NCBI RefSeq assembly: GCF_023343835.1
Contig: NC_064435.1
Span: 38,154,603 to 38,218,602 of the forward strand
Direction: 5' to 3'
DNA: 64,000 nt
Source of the DNA: Lagopus muta
Taxonomy: Eukaryota > Chordata > Aves > Galliformes > Phasianidae
Position 1 is the stretch's first letter; each line of letters begins with the position of its first letter. Below, one piece after another: positions 27,301 to 40,025 of the stretch. Under the pieces are notes generated by a model. The model did not search any database and had not been told where the DNA came from. It saw only the letters and a list, made by a program, of their open reading frames with translations. The translations under genes were made by a program, and so were the position numbers.

Positions 27301-28814
27301 AGTTGGTGCAAATGGGTGCAGATACACCATGTAAGGCACATACTCACTATTTACCTTGCTATTTGTGTCCTCTTCTACTCTGCAGAACCCACCTCTATAA
27401 ATATTTATCTCCTTTTCAACCTAATTTGAGCTTTCAGACCCTGATGTGAGAGGGAGTGAAGTCAGTTCCAGAATGAGAAAATGTGCTGAGTGAACTTTAA
27501 AGCAAAAGACTTTTTAATAAGAATTTATGCTAAACTAACATTGAAACATGAAATGTTAAGAGATCTTCAGTTCAAAAACTGAGAAAAAATATCACAGTAT
27601 ATATCTACATCTAAGTTTACTTTAAACAAGCCAAATAATTCAAGCACCCTCCAAACAAGTAAAATCAATAAAAATATACATAGTCTTGATACGCTATCTG
27701 TATACAATTTGTTTATTTATTGAAACCAATGAAAAAGTACTTTTACTTTTAACATTGATGTTGCTACTCTAAAACTTTATTGTGAAGTAGGATGAGCTTA
27801 TGGAACTCTTTTTAGAAAAGTAACAAAACCCAGAAGTTCAGTCTGTAACTAGATATACTTAAATACATTTTAAAAAATACAAATATTGGTGAAAAAAAAA
27901 AGGCTCTACTGTATGGTAACTGTTATGCAATATTATTTACAGGCATTGCTCTCACCCTGATGATTAATAAGATTATTTCCACACCTGGGTGGTGTTAATA
28001 GAGGACTTAATTATTTGCTATAATTTTGATTAAGCTGTTTACAAAGTATTACTTTAATATCAGCTCTACAACTTAGAGCACTTGGGTAAATGGCAATCCT
28101 ATTAGTTTCAAAGATGGTCTTGACCCACAGATGTGAAATCTCTCACTTTTACTTTAATGACCCAGGTAATTTCTGACCAGGAGACAAAAGGAACTTGAAT
28201 CTTGAGGAAGTCTGTGATTTTAAGCAGCTTCCCAGGCTGGCCACATTTGTGATGGTCAGCAGGTGCTTTTTCATTGAGGTATCGTGACACTGAATCACAT
28301 AACTGAGGCAGGAAAACGAAGAAAATAAAAATCTACTCTTTTATTTTTTTTCTTATTGACTACTCACAGCTGCAAATGTAGCAGAATGGTGAATAATGTT
28401 TAGTGAATAACTCAGAAGATACTGTTCTGACAACCCTACGGGGTATAACAGACAAAAGATATTTTTATGGATCTTTGGTCTATATTATTATAAAGCAGAA
28501 CTTCTGAAACTTATGTTAACTAAGTAGTCTATCTATCAATTTCTCTACACCTCGTGATGTTGTAGTGAATTGTAATGACTGCTGCACTTAAATGTAGATG
28601 CTTCTCAGCAAATACCCTGTATTTTTAAGCGTACTCTCCAAAATGCACTTTAAGGAATAGAAAGAAAATGAGTAAGAACATAAGAAGAGGTATTTTAATG
28701 TTTTTAACTTGAGTCAGGATATTAAAAAGGACATTTTTTTCATTCATTTTTTTCACTCACTGTTTCATTGTATATTATATATATAAGTGGTAAAACTGTA
28801 ATTTGCTTCCTACC
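21331..28814. other. Intergenic, no gene recognised
   Basis: Seven and a half kilobases of AT-rich sequence. ORFs such as 21754-22020, 23593-23874 and 26368-26652 (plus) or 24193-24495 (minus) show no family motif and no splice-site framework. A weak CR1-like 3' end may be present near 26140-26205 (ataatctctcagggtctct, then ttatgattctacg) but is too eroded to call separately. Confidence 0.6.
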
Positions 28815-28816
28815 TG

Positions 28817-28978
28817 AATCGTAGAAAGGCTTGGGTTGGAAGGGACCTCAAAGATCATATAGTTCTAACCCCCCTGCTATAGGCAGGTTGCCAACACTAA
28901 ATCAGGCACTAGATCAGGTTGCCCAGGGCTCTATTCAACTTGGCCTTCTATACCTTTGGGAATGTGGCAGCCTGAGGA
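28817..28978 (-). repeat. CR1 LINE fragment, 3' end
   Basis: Reverse-complement CR1: aatcgtagaaaggcttgggt, ggaagggacctcaaagatca, then caggttgcccagggctctat. Short, 5'-truncated copy. Confidence 0.88.
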
Positions 28979-29456
28979 TGATGGGAGTAGGAAAAGATAC
29001 AAGAAACAATGGTATTTTCTTTGCAATTTCAATTGTTAGGTTTGGAGTTATGTGGAGAACCAGTATCAGATAGCCAGAAAATAAGAATGATCTCAGCTGT
29101 GGGATTGAGTCAAAGGAGACACAGGCAGTTACAAGGCCTAGGGAAGCACCTGAAAGAGGACGTTAATTCAAGATGAAATCTGTAATAATGTGACCAAATC
29201 ACTAGGGAGTGCACTATTTACAACTCTTTCTTTACCTAACAATTACAAGTAATAATAGAGTATATAAGAACATATAGATATTTCTGTCGTATTCATCTAG
29301 AATTATTTTATTCCTTAGGGATTAACAAACTTTTCCCTGTCTGTTTTAGACCAGAAAACAAGGACCATTGCTGGCATGAGACAGTTCTGAACCCTGAGTA
29401 TTCTGTATCAAAGATGCTACTGTGTTAATAACTAGGCAGATTATTCCAGCACTGGG

Positions 29457-29506
29457 TATTCTCCTTAGCAAAGCAACTGAATATTCTCCTTAGCAAAGCA
29501 ACTGAA
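29457..29506. repeat. Exact 25-bp tandem duplication
   Basis: Two head-to-tail copies of a 25-base unit beginning tattctccttagcaaagc and ending actgaa, without mismatch. Confidence 0.95.
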
Positions 29507-29689
29507 GCTCTTCAAGGTACACTGTCCATACGTGGATTTGCACTATGGTGTTTTTAGAGCTAGAAGAATTTTCAGCCTTCCAGTAAAGAGGTAGGTTATG
29601 ATCTCTCTTGTCTCTGTCTGACACCTAAGTACACCAAGACAAAAAACTGTCTCACAGCAGTCAGACCCTTGCCCAATGTTGGAATCCCA

Positions 29690-31566
29690 GAATTTGTATT
29701 TGGACCCTCTCCAACAGCTCCCTGTCTTTTTTGTACTGTACAGACCTGGACACAGTACTCCAGATGGGGCCTCACAAGAGCAGAGTAGGGGGGGACAACC
29801 ACCTCCCTATCCCTGCTGGCCACCCCTTTCTGCAGGAGCCCAGGATACCATTTGCTTTCCAAGCTGCAAGAGCACACTGCTGGCTCATGTTAAGCTTTTC
29901 ATCCATCAAGACCCCCAGGTCCTTCTCTGCAGGGCTGCTCTCAAAGACCACTCCCTCCAGTCTGTATGGATGCCTGGGATTCCTCTGGCCCAAGTGCAAA
30001 ACTCTGCACTTTCCTGTGCTGAACCTCATTAGGTTCACCTGGGCCCATCTTTCCAGCTTGTTGAGGTCCCTCTGAATGGCATCCCTTCCTTCCACTGTGT
30101 CAACCTCACCACTCAGCTTGGTGTCGTCAGCAAACTTGCTGAGGGTGCACTTGATTCCATCATCGATGTCACTGATAAAGATGTTAAAGAGCACCGGTCC
30201 CAAGACAGATCCCTGGGGGACGCCACTCGTTACCAGCCTCCACCTGGACATAGAGCCATTGATGACCACCCTCTGTCTGTGGCCTTTCAACCAATTTCTT
30301 ATCCATCGAGTGGCCCACCCATCAGATCCCCATTCCTCCAATTTGGAGATAAGGATGCAGTGGGGGACCATGTCAAAGGCCTTGCTCAAGTCCAGGTAAA
30401 TGACATCGGTCGCCTTTCCCTTGTCCACCAATGCTGTCATTCCATCATAGAAGGCTACCAGATTGGTCAAGCATGTCCTTCCCCTGGTGAAGCCATGGTG
30501 GCTGTCTTGGATCACACGCTCATTCCTCATGTGATCAAGCATGTCATCCAGGATGATCTGTTCCATGATCTTCCCAGGCACAGAGGTGAGACTCACCAGC
30601 CTGTAGTTTCCTGGGTCCTCCTTGCTCCCTTTCTTGTAAATGGGAGTGATGTGACCCTTCCTCCAGTCATCTGGGACTTCACCTGACAGCCACAACTTTT
30701 CAATTATGCTGGAGAGCGGCTCGGCAACCACCTTGGCCAGCTCCTTCAGAACCCTGGGATGCACGCCATCCGGCCCCATAGACTTGTATACATTCAGTCT
30801 CATGAGGTGGTCTCAGACCTACTCTGCCCTTACAGTGTTGGGGATTTACCGCCCTGGTCCCCACCTAGACGTTTAGGGATGCAAGGCTCAGGGACGTGAG
30901 AAATATTAGAATCCTGGCCGCCAGTGAAGACCGAGGCAAAGAACTCATTCAGTACCTCAGCCTTCTCTTCGTCTGTTGAAGCAAGTTCTCCTTTACATTT
31001 ACCAAAGGAGTTACACTCGCTTTGGCCTGTCTCTTCTGGCCAGTGTACCTGTAGAATGTCTTCCTATTGTTTTTCATGTACCTTGCCAAGTTCAATTCTG
31101 CCTGCGCCTTGGCTCTTCCTGATCTCACGTCTGCAAGTCCAGACAGCATCCCTGTATTCTTCCCAGGTGACATGCCCTTGTTTCCAGAGCTTGTACACAC
31201 CTTTCTTTGCCCTCAGCTTGCCCAGCAGGCTACTGCCGAGCCAAGACAGTTTCCTAGCTCCTCTGCCTGCTTTCTTATTCAGAAGAATAGAGAGCTCTTG
31301 TGCTCTCAGGAAGGCATCCTTGAAGAGAAGCCAGCTCTCCTCAATGTCTTTATTGTTAAAGACAGCATCCCAGGGGATCTTGGCCAACAGTCCACTGAAC
31401 AGCTTAAAGTTTGCTCTTCTGAAGTTCAGGGTCCTGACGCCACTCTTTGCCAGGCCCACATCCCTCGAGATCACGAACTCAACCAGGGTGTGGTCACTGC
31501 AGCCCAGGCTGCCACCAACCTTAATGCATCTCTTTCGTACAGAGGTCACAAATGGAGTTTAAACTG
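29690..31566 (-). repeat. CR1 LINE, long copy with near-open reverse transcriptase
   Basis: Minus-strand translation gives an uninterrupted 343-residue frame (30803-29772) with LINE reverse transcriptase blocks. These are [68 protein letters not shown] and the catalytic FADD box. Upstream, 31549-31064 carries the end of the endonuclease domain (GGSLGCSDHTLVEF, catalytic SDH) and the linker. A frame break lies between 30803 and 31064. The 5' end is lost inside the endonuclease. The usual 3' UTR and terminal repeat are also missing near 29690, which is unusual because CR1 normally keeps its 3' end. Confidence 0.94.
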
Positions 31567-34500
31567 TCATGAACTGTGACGACAGAGGATATGGATCCAT
31601 CCACTTCAGCAGTGTCATAATAAGCCTTTTGACAATCTGTTCTGTAGTAACACTTCCTTGATTTGGAGATGGCTCTACCTCTGGATTTCTTGACTGCTGT
31701 AATCAGCTTACCAGATCATCTGGAAAAGAAATAGTGCTGTGGAGGTGAAAAGAGATGGCACTCTTGATATCTGCCTCAGAGTTGTGAAGTTTAGGAAGCA
31801 GAATCGTTAATTTAATCCTCAGATTAAACTTCAGCATTGCTTCTGGGAATTAATTGTGTCAGAATTACCCAACCAAAAGAATATTATATTTGAAGAAGAA
31901 GCCACATTGCCCTTGAATTTTTCCCACTTCTTAGTATTGGAAAAAACACCTTACTGAATACATATAATGATAAACACATTTCCAGGCGCTTGAAAAGTAG
32001 ATTCAGGAAGTTTGTGAATGTCAAAATCAGCCCTTCCTAAATGATGTGCTTCTACAGATAGCAACTAATTGAACAGTGCCTTAAAAAGTTGTATACATCT
32101 GGGTACAGAAATATTAAAATATTGAAAAATATATATATTTGCAGGTATAATGAAAAACTGAAATGCCACACAGTGGCCTAAGTTAGCTACCATATGAGCT
32201 ACCAGATTATTAAGTTCTTGATTGAACTAAAAAACATAATAGACTCCTTCAATTCTAATAGAGAGTTCAGGATGGTTAAAAAAGCTAAGCAGATGGAAAG
32301 GTTCAACAACATATCAAGACCTGGTGCACTTTGTCAAATGAACTTTGCAGATAATTATTCTTCCTGTTGAATCAAGAAAAAAATTTTGGGAATATGCATG
32401 TTACTTTACCAAATACGATTTTAACAATGTGCAAGAATATATTGGATTGGCCAAGATCCCATAACTTTCTCAAAGGCAAAGCTGGAAATCAGTGATGAAA
32501 ATACTCCTGGCCAGTGATTGTTGCCTTTTATATATCTTCCTGCAACAGGAGAGACAGAATGACATCAAAGACTGGAAACACCACCTTAGCTCATGCTAGT
32601 TGATGACTTGTCTGTGGCTCAGACTCCTTATCCATGAATATCTTACTGGAAATCACTTAGCAACCCTTACTACAAAATATCCCCAGGGAAAAAAAAATAT
32701 GAAAAGGACTTTTTAAAATTCAAGTTATTTGAGCTTCAGTGGCTGAGCACAGGCCTGTTTGTAGTGTGGGCACAGCAATGAACAATACATGTGAAAATAC
32801 AATATGTATTTTAAAAATGAAAGTAGTTACATAAAATTTATATATACATACTCCATCTTTTTGTAGAATTCCTCTTGCACACCCTTCTCTAATTTTACAA
32901 AGAAGCCCTGGAGATATACGGATAGTAGGCAGATTTTCAAGTGTATTCACACTGCCAGAGAAATATAAAATGTCCTCAAATGTGAATAAGAATCAGGGAT
33001 GCTGCTCTCTTGAATCTGCTTTGATGTTAGAAAGATCTTTGGTACAGTGAATGAAGTAAAATAAATGTTTTCTAGTCTGATACATTGCAGCATATCTACT
33101 AAATTCAGGCTCTATTCTGAAACATGACTGTGCAAAAAAATGGTACTTCTTTCATGGGAAACTCTTGTTTTACAAATGTATTGAGTTATTTTTTTAATTT
33201 TTAAATAGTTTTTATTAGTGGATATTACAGCCGTAAATATAATCTGAGTTACCAGAAAACTTCATCAGGAATAAAATCACTATAATGTAAATCAGCAACT
33301 TAATACCTTACTAGTCAGTGAGGCCTCGAAAATCCTGGCTTTGATTAGGTATGAAGTGTGGCTTATCACTGAAAATCTAAAAATTAACACAGAAGAAATG
33401 CAACACCTTAATTCAAGGAGAACTTCAGTACCTTTTCTTAAAGGAAGTAGGGACTGAAAGAGACACAGGACAGGAAAAATGGTTTTAAATCAGTCCAATT
33501 AAGGAAGCACAATGGTTTGGATTCACTTTCTTATTCAAATATATACTTAATTTCTTCCCTTTTTTTCAGACTTTTTCCAGGTGATAGCATTGCTTTTTTT
33601 AGCATTATTTTTTAAAGTATGCTTTCTTATTGTTTTATTGCAAAGATTACTTCATTTTATATACTCTTAAAGAGCTCATATATATTTTTTTTCACGTGGC
33701 ATGAACTAAACATCTAAAATTACAATGAGGAAAATGCATGTGCAGCTGTGATTGCTTCTAATTTTAATGCAATGCTAAGATGCTTTAACTCAACATCTTT
33801 CATATCCCTCCCCAGCTCCCATCTTCTGAAACCCCTGTTTGCTTCACAGAAGAGTCATAACAAAATAATAATCAGCTTGTAGTGTAGAGGGGTAATTTTT
33901 ACCTCTGGATTATTTTTAGACTGAGGTAGACAAACATCTATGAGGACACAGAATCAGTGCCTCGGGCAAAGGGATGAACCTGATCACCTATTGAGATCCC
34001 TGTTAGTCCTTTCCTTGTGATTCTGTGACAAATACCTATCTGCTCTGGCCATAAAGGGTTGTCTCCCCATTTCCTTGGGCATAAGGATTGTGCAGCATTT
34101 GTGTGTGTGGAGAGATACTGGAGATGATTTCCACTGCCCTCTAATTCCCTCAGCTGTGGTTGAATTCAGTTGAATTTGTGCTAAGAGGGCTCAAGATAGG
34201 AAAGCTCAGCTAGGGGATAGTAAATACTGACCTCAAATACATATAAATATATAAAGTAGTTAAAATATCTTGCAATTATTTATGTGAAAGAATGAGTTAT
34301 TAAACAACTTGTTCAAATGCCTTGGTGACATTGGATCAAGTATGTAATGCAGGCATTTATCTGTTGTATTTTATATCATAGAAAAAACTGTCTGAGGAAG
34401 AAATTTGACTACAGTGCCTGACTTCTCATCAATCTGTATGTGAGTTTTGCCACATTTCTGGCTGGGTTTTCTGGTTTTAGCTATGAATGGGACACTCCTG

Positions 34501-37367
34501 TAACCTGAAATGAAGTTGAAATATATTCCCCTATAAAAATAAATGTGTTCTTTAATGTTTGTTCCAATTCTCAACAAACTCAAACAGATTTTAACCTTTT
34601 ATTTCTGCTGTTTTTTAGTTAAGATTCTAATTCATATGTTTTTCTTTTTTTCTTCATGATGAAGAAAAAGATGTTTCATTAGAAAAAAATATTCCATTTC
34701 AGGCAGTTTCGTTCCTGTTGAAATGAAAAATATTTTGGATAGTACACTGGAAGATATTAGGAAACAAAATAAAAAAAAATACAAAACAACAACAAACATA
34801 CCCCACATCCTGAAATAAAAAGCATCCTAAATGGATCCATTCAGGAAAACCCATGTTCCTGTAAGATCTGTAAGCTTCAGCCTTGTTTCGTGAGTACATT
34901 CTGCGTGGGCAAGCTGCAAGGGTGTATAAAGGAGGCATGTCACCCACACTTGATATTACAGCTTATCTACTTCATTTTCATTTGTGCACATTCTACCTAC
35001 TCATGCAATTGCTACATAAACTCCCACTCAACAGCTTGCAATAGAAAGAATGCTGTTATTACAGTATTTAACTCAAGTAATAGCTAGTGCAGGGCTGCCT
35101 AGCCTCTTGACAATCAAGACCTGAATTATATCACGAAGTTTATATTGGGATTTAAGTGTGAATAAGGTTTATAATGCTTGTAATGATGTGAAATTATTCA
35201 AGAGCCCTTCAGGGGATCATAGGTGGGAGTGCTCGAAAGCGGAGACCTCAGTCCTGACTGCAGCCCAGCCACAACACAAGCTGTATAGCACTATGTGCAG
35301 GCAAAACATCTGATCTGATAAAGCCCTATTTTATTGTGTCTATATGTGGGTGAGCTTAGAAAATAAGTGTGTATTTAGGGACACATAATAGTTAATAGAC
35401 CTGCAATTTGCATAGGTGTCCATCAGCAACATCTCCGCAGGGCAAATGCATTAAATATGCTTCAGTCCTGTTAAAAGAGACGCACTTAAGGCCATCACTA
35501 TTGTTGTGACTACTCATGCCAGCACTGGGCTTGGCTCTTTTTGCCTTGAACAGTGATGAGTTGTCAGAGAAAATACGTATACATGTCTTTGCTGATGTAT
35601 CACAAATGTTGCAATCCAGAAAACAGGATGTAACTACTGCAACATTCCTTAACCTCTGTGTGTATTTGGGATGAATCTTTTTTTCCTACCTCTTTGATGG
35701 CAGGTTGGGATATGATTGTCATGATCTAGAGGTCAGAAAAAATAAATATTTATATTCTACAAGCTGTGCTCAGCTCTTGGTTGACCTTATCAAATGCTTA
35801 TTGAGCTTTCAGCCATTTATATGAAGAATAAACTCTTGTTCTGTGGTGAAGCTGGAGTGAATTCAGGGAAATTAATGGATTTATTTCTGACCTGTGTCTG
35901 CTTTGACCTACTCTGAAACTTTAAAAATGTGGTGTGGTTCTGTTCAAAAAGAGGGTCAGTTTTTAATATTTAAACATCTGTAAAGATTCTGTCCTCTCTA
36001 AATACAATAATTTTTCACAATATATAGTATTGATCAGACTACATCTAAGCAGAACAAATCCTAGTTCCTCTACCTCTAGGCACAAGAATAGTTCAAGATT
36101 ATCAACTGAGGCAATTAAATTTGATGGCAGTGAATTCCATAAGACCAGAGGGAGAGAGGAGTACAGGGAACTAGCAGATGTTGTAGGAAGGAAGGCTGGA
36201 GGACTGGGAAACATCAGTGGTGTTTAAAATATATGAAGATGGACAAGGAGTCTGGAGAATAGCTTTATAAAAGGTTTCATAGTGTGTAAAAGAGGTTGGA
36301 ATGGACACCAGCATTTCTAGAAAATGAAGCTCTAGAGATCCAATAGATCTGGGGGTCCTGAGAAGGAGGAAAGCAAAGCTTTCATTGTTGACATTGTGAT
36401 GAATTGAGCAAAGAAACCAGGAACAAGGTGACAAGGCAGAGATTGTTCAAGTGAGATGGATTAATACTGAGAACAGAAAGACAGAAATGTGGAAATGACA
36501 GACTCTCAGGTTAAGGACTAGTGATGGAAACAGGGAGTAACAATAATGCAGACCGAGATTAAATAAGAAGGCTATGGAGGGAAGGAAGCTGATCTGAACA
36601 TCAATAGAATGGAGGTATATTGGAAAAGAATGCAGAGGAAACTTGAAATATATTAGTACATATGTAAATAACATATTTCTGATTGTCTACATGTTTCTTG
36701 AACACTGTTTTGCCTATGGATGGGTTCAGCACAAAGGTCACAGACATCAAGTTAAAGAAGTGAGTTTATCTTCACGTACATATAGCAATGAAATAATGAG
36801 TGAAAAGGTAGAGCAAAAATAAAACAGAACAAGGTAATAAACCTAATCATTACAACACAAGATTATCTATAGTGATTAAAAAATACACATCACCAATTGC
36901 CTTAATACTTTACCATCATCCAGACCTGCAGTCTCCGGGGAACCCTGGTTGCAGTGATGATTTGGAGAGCCTTTCCACTATTTGGGAAGTCCTACACAGT
37001 GTGTTCACTTGTAGGTGAGGTCTCCAGCTTTTCTGCAAGAGGGTCCAGCATTCATATTGTAGAATTAAAAAGTTTACATAACTTCAAGGGAGGCAACAGC
37101 TGGTTTCATTCCCCTTTTTGGATGCCACCACAAGCCTGGCCAGAGCTCCATAGAGTTTGTATTCTAGACCTTGATGCCATGTTTCTAAACAAGGAAAGGT
37201 TAATACATTCTCATAATGTTTTGTCTAAGCTATATCTCTTGCAAATGAGACATTTTATCCAACGTATATATTTCACTAGTGATCATACATATCTTGTTAA
37301 TGATGAGATACTAATGTAATGTATAACACAAGGTTGTGAGGTTCTTCTAGAGGTCAACTTTGGTTCA
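31567..37367. other. Intergenic, mostly unique AT-rich sequence
   Basis: No exon chain or recognisable protein is seen. One old CR1 3' remnant is listed separately near 33925. Short ORFs on both strands near 35963-36674 lack any motif. Confidence 0.6.
33922..34032 (+). repeat. Old CR1 LINE 3' remnant
   Basis: The text gactgaggtagacaaacatc, gatcacctattgagatccct and tccttgtgattctgtgac matches the last 100 or so bases of a plus-strand CR1, including a single terminal repeat unit. Confidence 0.65.
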
Positions 37368-37369
37368 AG

Positions 37370-37530
37370 ACATGTTGTTCAGGCCTTAGTACTTCAAACA
37401 CCTCCAGGGATGGTGACTCCATCACTTGTTCTGATACTTCACCACTCTTTCTGAAAAGAAATTCTTCCTAATGTCCAACCTGAACTCCCCTGGTGCATCT
37501 TAAGGCCATTATTTCTCATTCTAGTAGTTC
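37370..37530 (-). repeat. CR1 LINE fragment
   Basis: Reverse-complement CR1 3' UTR: cacctccagggatggtgact, cttcctaatgtccaacctga and cttaaggccattatttctc. The terminal repeat is absent. Confidence 0.82.
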
Positions 37531-37714
37531 TAGTTCTTTCATGCTGATGTAGATTCGTTGCATGACAGTGTAGTCATGCAAATACAAGGAAACAAAACAT
37601 GTAAACAAAACGAAATAGTTTATTTCAGGTCAATAAGCACTATGTAGTTGTTGTTGGGTTTTTTTTCTCTATCTGCACTGACCACATAAATATACTTTCA
37701 TTACTTTTAGCAGT

Positions 37715-38235
37715 TTATTTCTGCATTTTGTTAAGCTCATTACTAGCAAATGTTTTTTCCAATGATATTACTGCTTTATGCAAGGCACAAAACACCAAGC
37801 CTTTTCTAAATGTTTTCCCTCGTGAGAAAAGCTGTTTCTGAATGAGTCTGTCTTGATCCATATAAGCCATCAGAAAAGCATCACCACTGAATGACTTTTT
37901 CACAGGTTTGTGATTTCTTCCCCTGAACAAAAGCTATAGACAAGGTACGGGCAGGAAGAAATGTATAGCAGCTATACTTCTTTTATCTCATGGGGACTTG
38001 AGCAGAGGCAGCAGCAGTTCCTGTCTTTGCATGGGAATGAATGTGACTGTATGAGGAGATGCTTGGAGGAGCACTGCTCGCTGTCCTCCACATCATCTTG
38101 TGTCAGCTGAACCAAGACTCTCAAAAATTTGGAATGAATCTCTGCTGAAGGATCCTCTTTGGGAGTAAACCCTCCTGGGCAACCATTCCAAATCGTCTTC
38201 ACAATGTTACTGAGTACATTCAGTCCTCTGATCAT
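37715..38235 (-). other. Pair of adjacent minus-strand ORFs, unidentified
   Basis: Two ORFs follow each other on the minus strand: 38235-37972 (87 residues, with a run of NCCCLCSS) and 37930-37715 (71 residues, basic). An AATAAA on the minus strand overlaps the end of the second. I recognise no family. They could be remnants of a retrocopy or chance ORFs; I do not call a gene. Confidence 0.2.
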
Positions 38236-38544
38236 TTACAGGTCTGGATGGAACTTTCTGAAAGCGCTACAGCAGTGTCACTCAGTGATCAGCAGCTGAC
38301 AGGCAATTATGCCTCCATCAGGAACTATGCCATGAATCAGTAATGTGGAAAAGACAAATTCTGAAATCTCTCCTAGTAGCCTTTTCATTCATTATTTGAA
38401 TCTATTCATACATACACTTTTCTTTCCTGGTATTCACTTGGGAAACTAGATTCTAGAATCTCCCATATTCATTTACAAACCACTGCTATTCCTCAATTTC
38501 TTACTTAGTATCAAAGCAAACAAAGAAACCTGTCCCAAACAGGT

Positions 38545-39084
38545 CTGTACTCAGCACTGGTGAGGCTGCACCTTGATTACTGTGTTCAGTTTTGGGCCCC
38601 TCACTACAAGAAAGACAGTGAGGCCCCAGAGCATGTCTGGAGAAGGGCAACAAAGCTGTGAGGGTTCTGGAGCACAAGTCTTATGGGAAATGACTGAGGG
38701 GACTGGGATTGTCTAGTTTGGAGAAGAGGAGGCTCAGGTGAAGACCTCACTGCTCTCTGCAATGACCTGAAAGGAGGTTGTAGTGATGTGGATGTCGGCC
38801 TCTTCTCCCAGGTAACAGAGAGAGGATGAGAGGGAATAGCTTTAAGTTGTGCCTAAGGGGATTCAGGTTGGATATTAGGAAAAAATTATTCTCAGGATGG
38901 TGAGGCATTAGAAGAGGCTGCCCAGGGGAGGTGGTGGAGTCAACTGTTCCTGAAGGTGCTCAAGAATTTTGTAGATGTGGCTGACTGAGCAACAATTGTT
39001 CAGTGGGCATGGTGGTTGACAGTTGGACTAGATGACCCTATTAGAGGCCTTTTCCAATCTTAATGATTTAATGATTCTATGATT
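38545..39084 (+). repeat. CR1 LINE, 3' 540 bases
   Basis: Plus-strand CR1 from the end of ORF2 (ctgtactcagcactggtgag, gttttgggcccctcactac) through cggcctcttctcccaggtaa and gaggtggtggagtcaact to the terminal repeat aatgattctatgatt. 5'-truncated. It ends about 350 bases before the CpG island of TMEM68-like copy 1. Confidence 0.93.
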
Positions 39085-39379
39085 ACTCCTTTTTTACCAC
39101 ACTTAAAAATTAGTACCTGTTGATCTTATCTGCCTAAGAAAGATCTCTGTCCTGTCAGTCATACAGTGAGTAGTAGTAACGGAGAATTTAGGCTTCCCCT
39201 GCATCATGTATCTGTAATAGCATGGCTTAGCCTTTTCCGTTTCACTCACGCCCACAGTCTGTCTGGCACCCTGTTCTGCCAAGCTTTTAAAGATTTCTTC
39301 CTTTGCAAAAGCATTACACATTGTCAGCTTAACAGTCAGTGCCGCTGCCTGCACGTTTCCACGCTCGACGTGAAATGCG

Positions 39380-40025
39380 CACTGCCCGCTACTCCCTCCT
39401 TATGACCGCTAACAGAGCCCGTGTGACCAGCCCCTAAACCCGCTCCCTGCAGCGGTAGCGGTTTTAAATCCCCTCCGCCCGCGGTACACGTTGGCGGAAC
39501 GCTGCGGTTTCGCAGCCCCGCGGGCAGACAGCCATCAACCATCGCTGTTCGCCCCGCAGCGAGGGACTGAGGGGGCCGCGGGAGCGGGGAGAGGATGAAC
39601 TGAAGGCTGCCGCTGGGACGGGCAGCCGAAGAAGGCTCCCCCCGACCCCCCGCTCCGCTGTTATCTTCAGAGCCCGTCCAGAGGTTTTCACCTGGGACAC
39701 GGTAAAAATGGAGGTTTGGGTGCGGAATCCAGAGGCCCAGCCCCGCCTCCCAGAGCTGCGGGCGGGGGCGGCACGGCGCTTATCCCGGGCCGGGACCCAG
39801 TCGGCGTGGCGCACCGTACTGCTGCGGGCAGGTGAGGAGGGCGGGCGAGGCGGGCGGCAGTGGGGATCGCCAGGGGATCGCGAGGGGATCACCGCGCCGC
39901 GGGGACGGTGGGCCCTGAGGAGCTGTGCGGATGGGCTCGTGCGAGGAGCCTTCTTCGGGGCAAGTGTATGAGAAACGCTCCTCTGGATTGAGCGCCCTAC
40001 GTGCGCATGCAAAAGGTGGATTGCG
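39380..40025. promoter_or_regulatory. CpG island, putative promoter of TMEM68-like copy 1
   Basis: An abrupt rise in GC and CpG sits in otherwise AT-rich DNA. A strong donor-like site, gcag|gtgagg, has its last exon base at 39831 and could end a non-coding first exon spliced to 43879. A palindromic tgcgcatgca (NRF1-like) lies at 40002-40011. Large ORFs on both strands here reflect GC content, not genes. The transcription start is not determined. Confidence 0.75.

Noticed and set aside
30076-31579. Plus-strand ORFs of 107-212 residues
   Set aside because: They are antisense shadows of the CR1 ORF2 copy on the minus strand.
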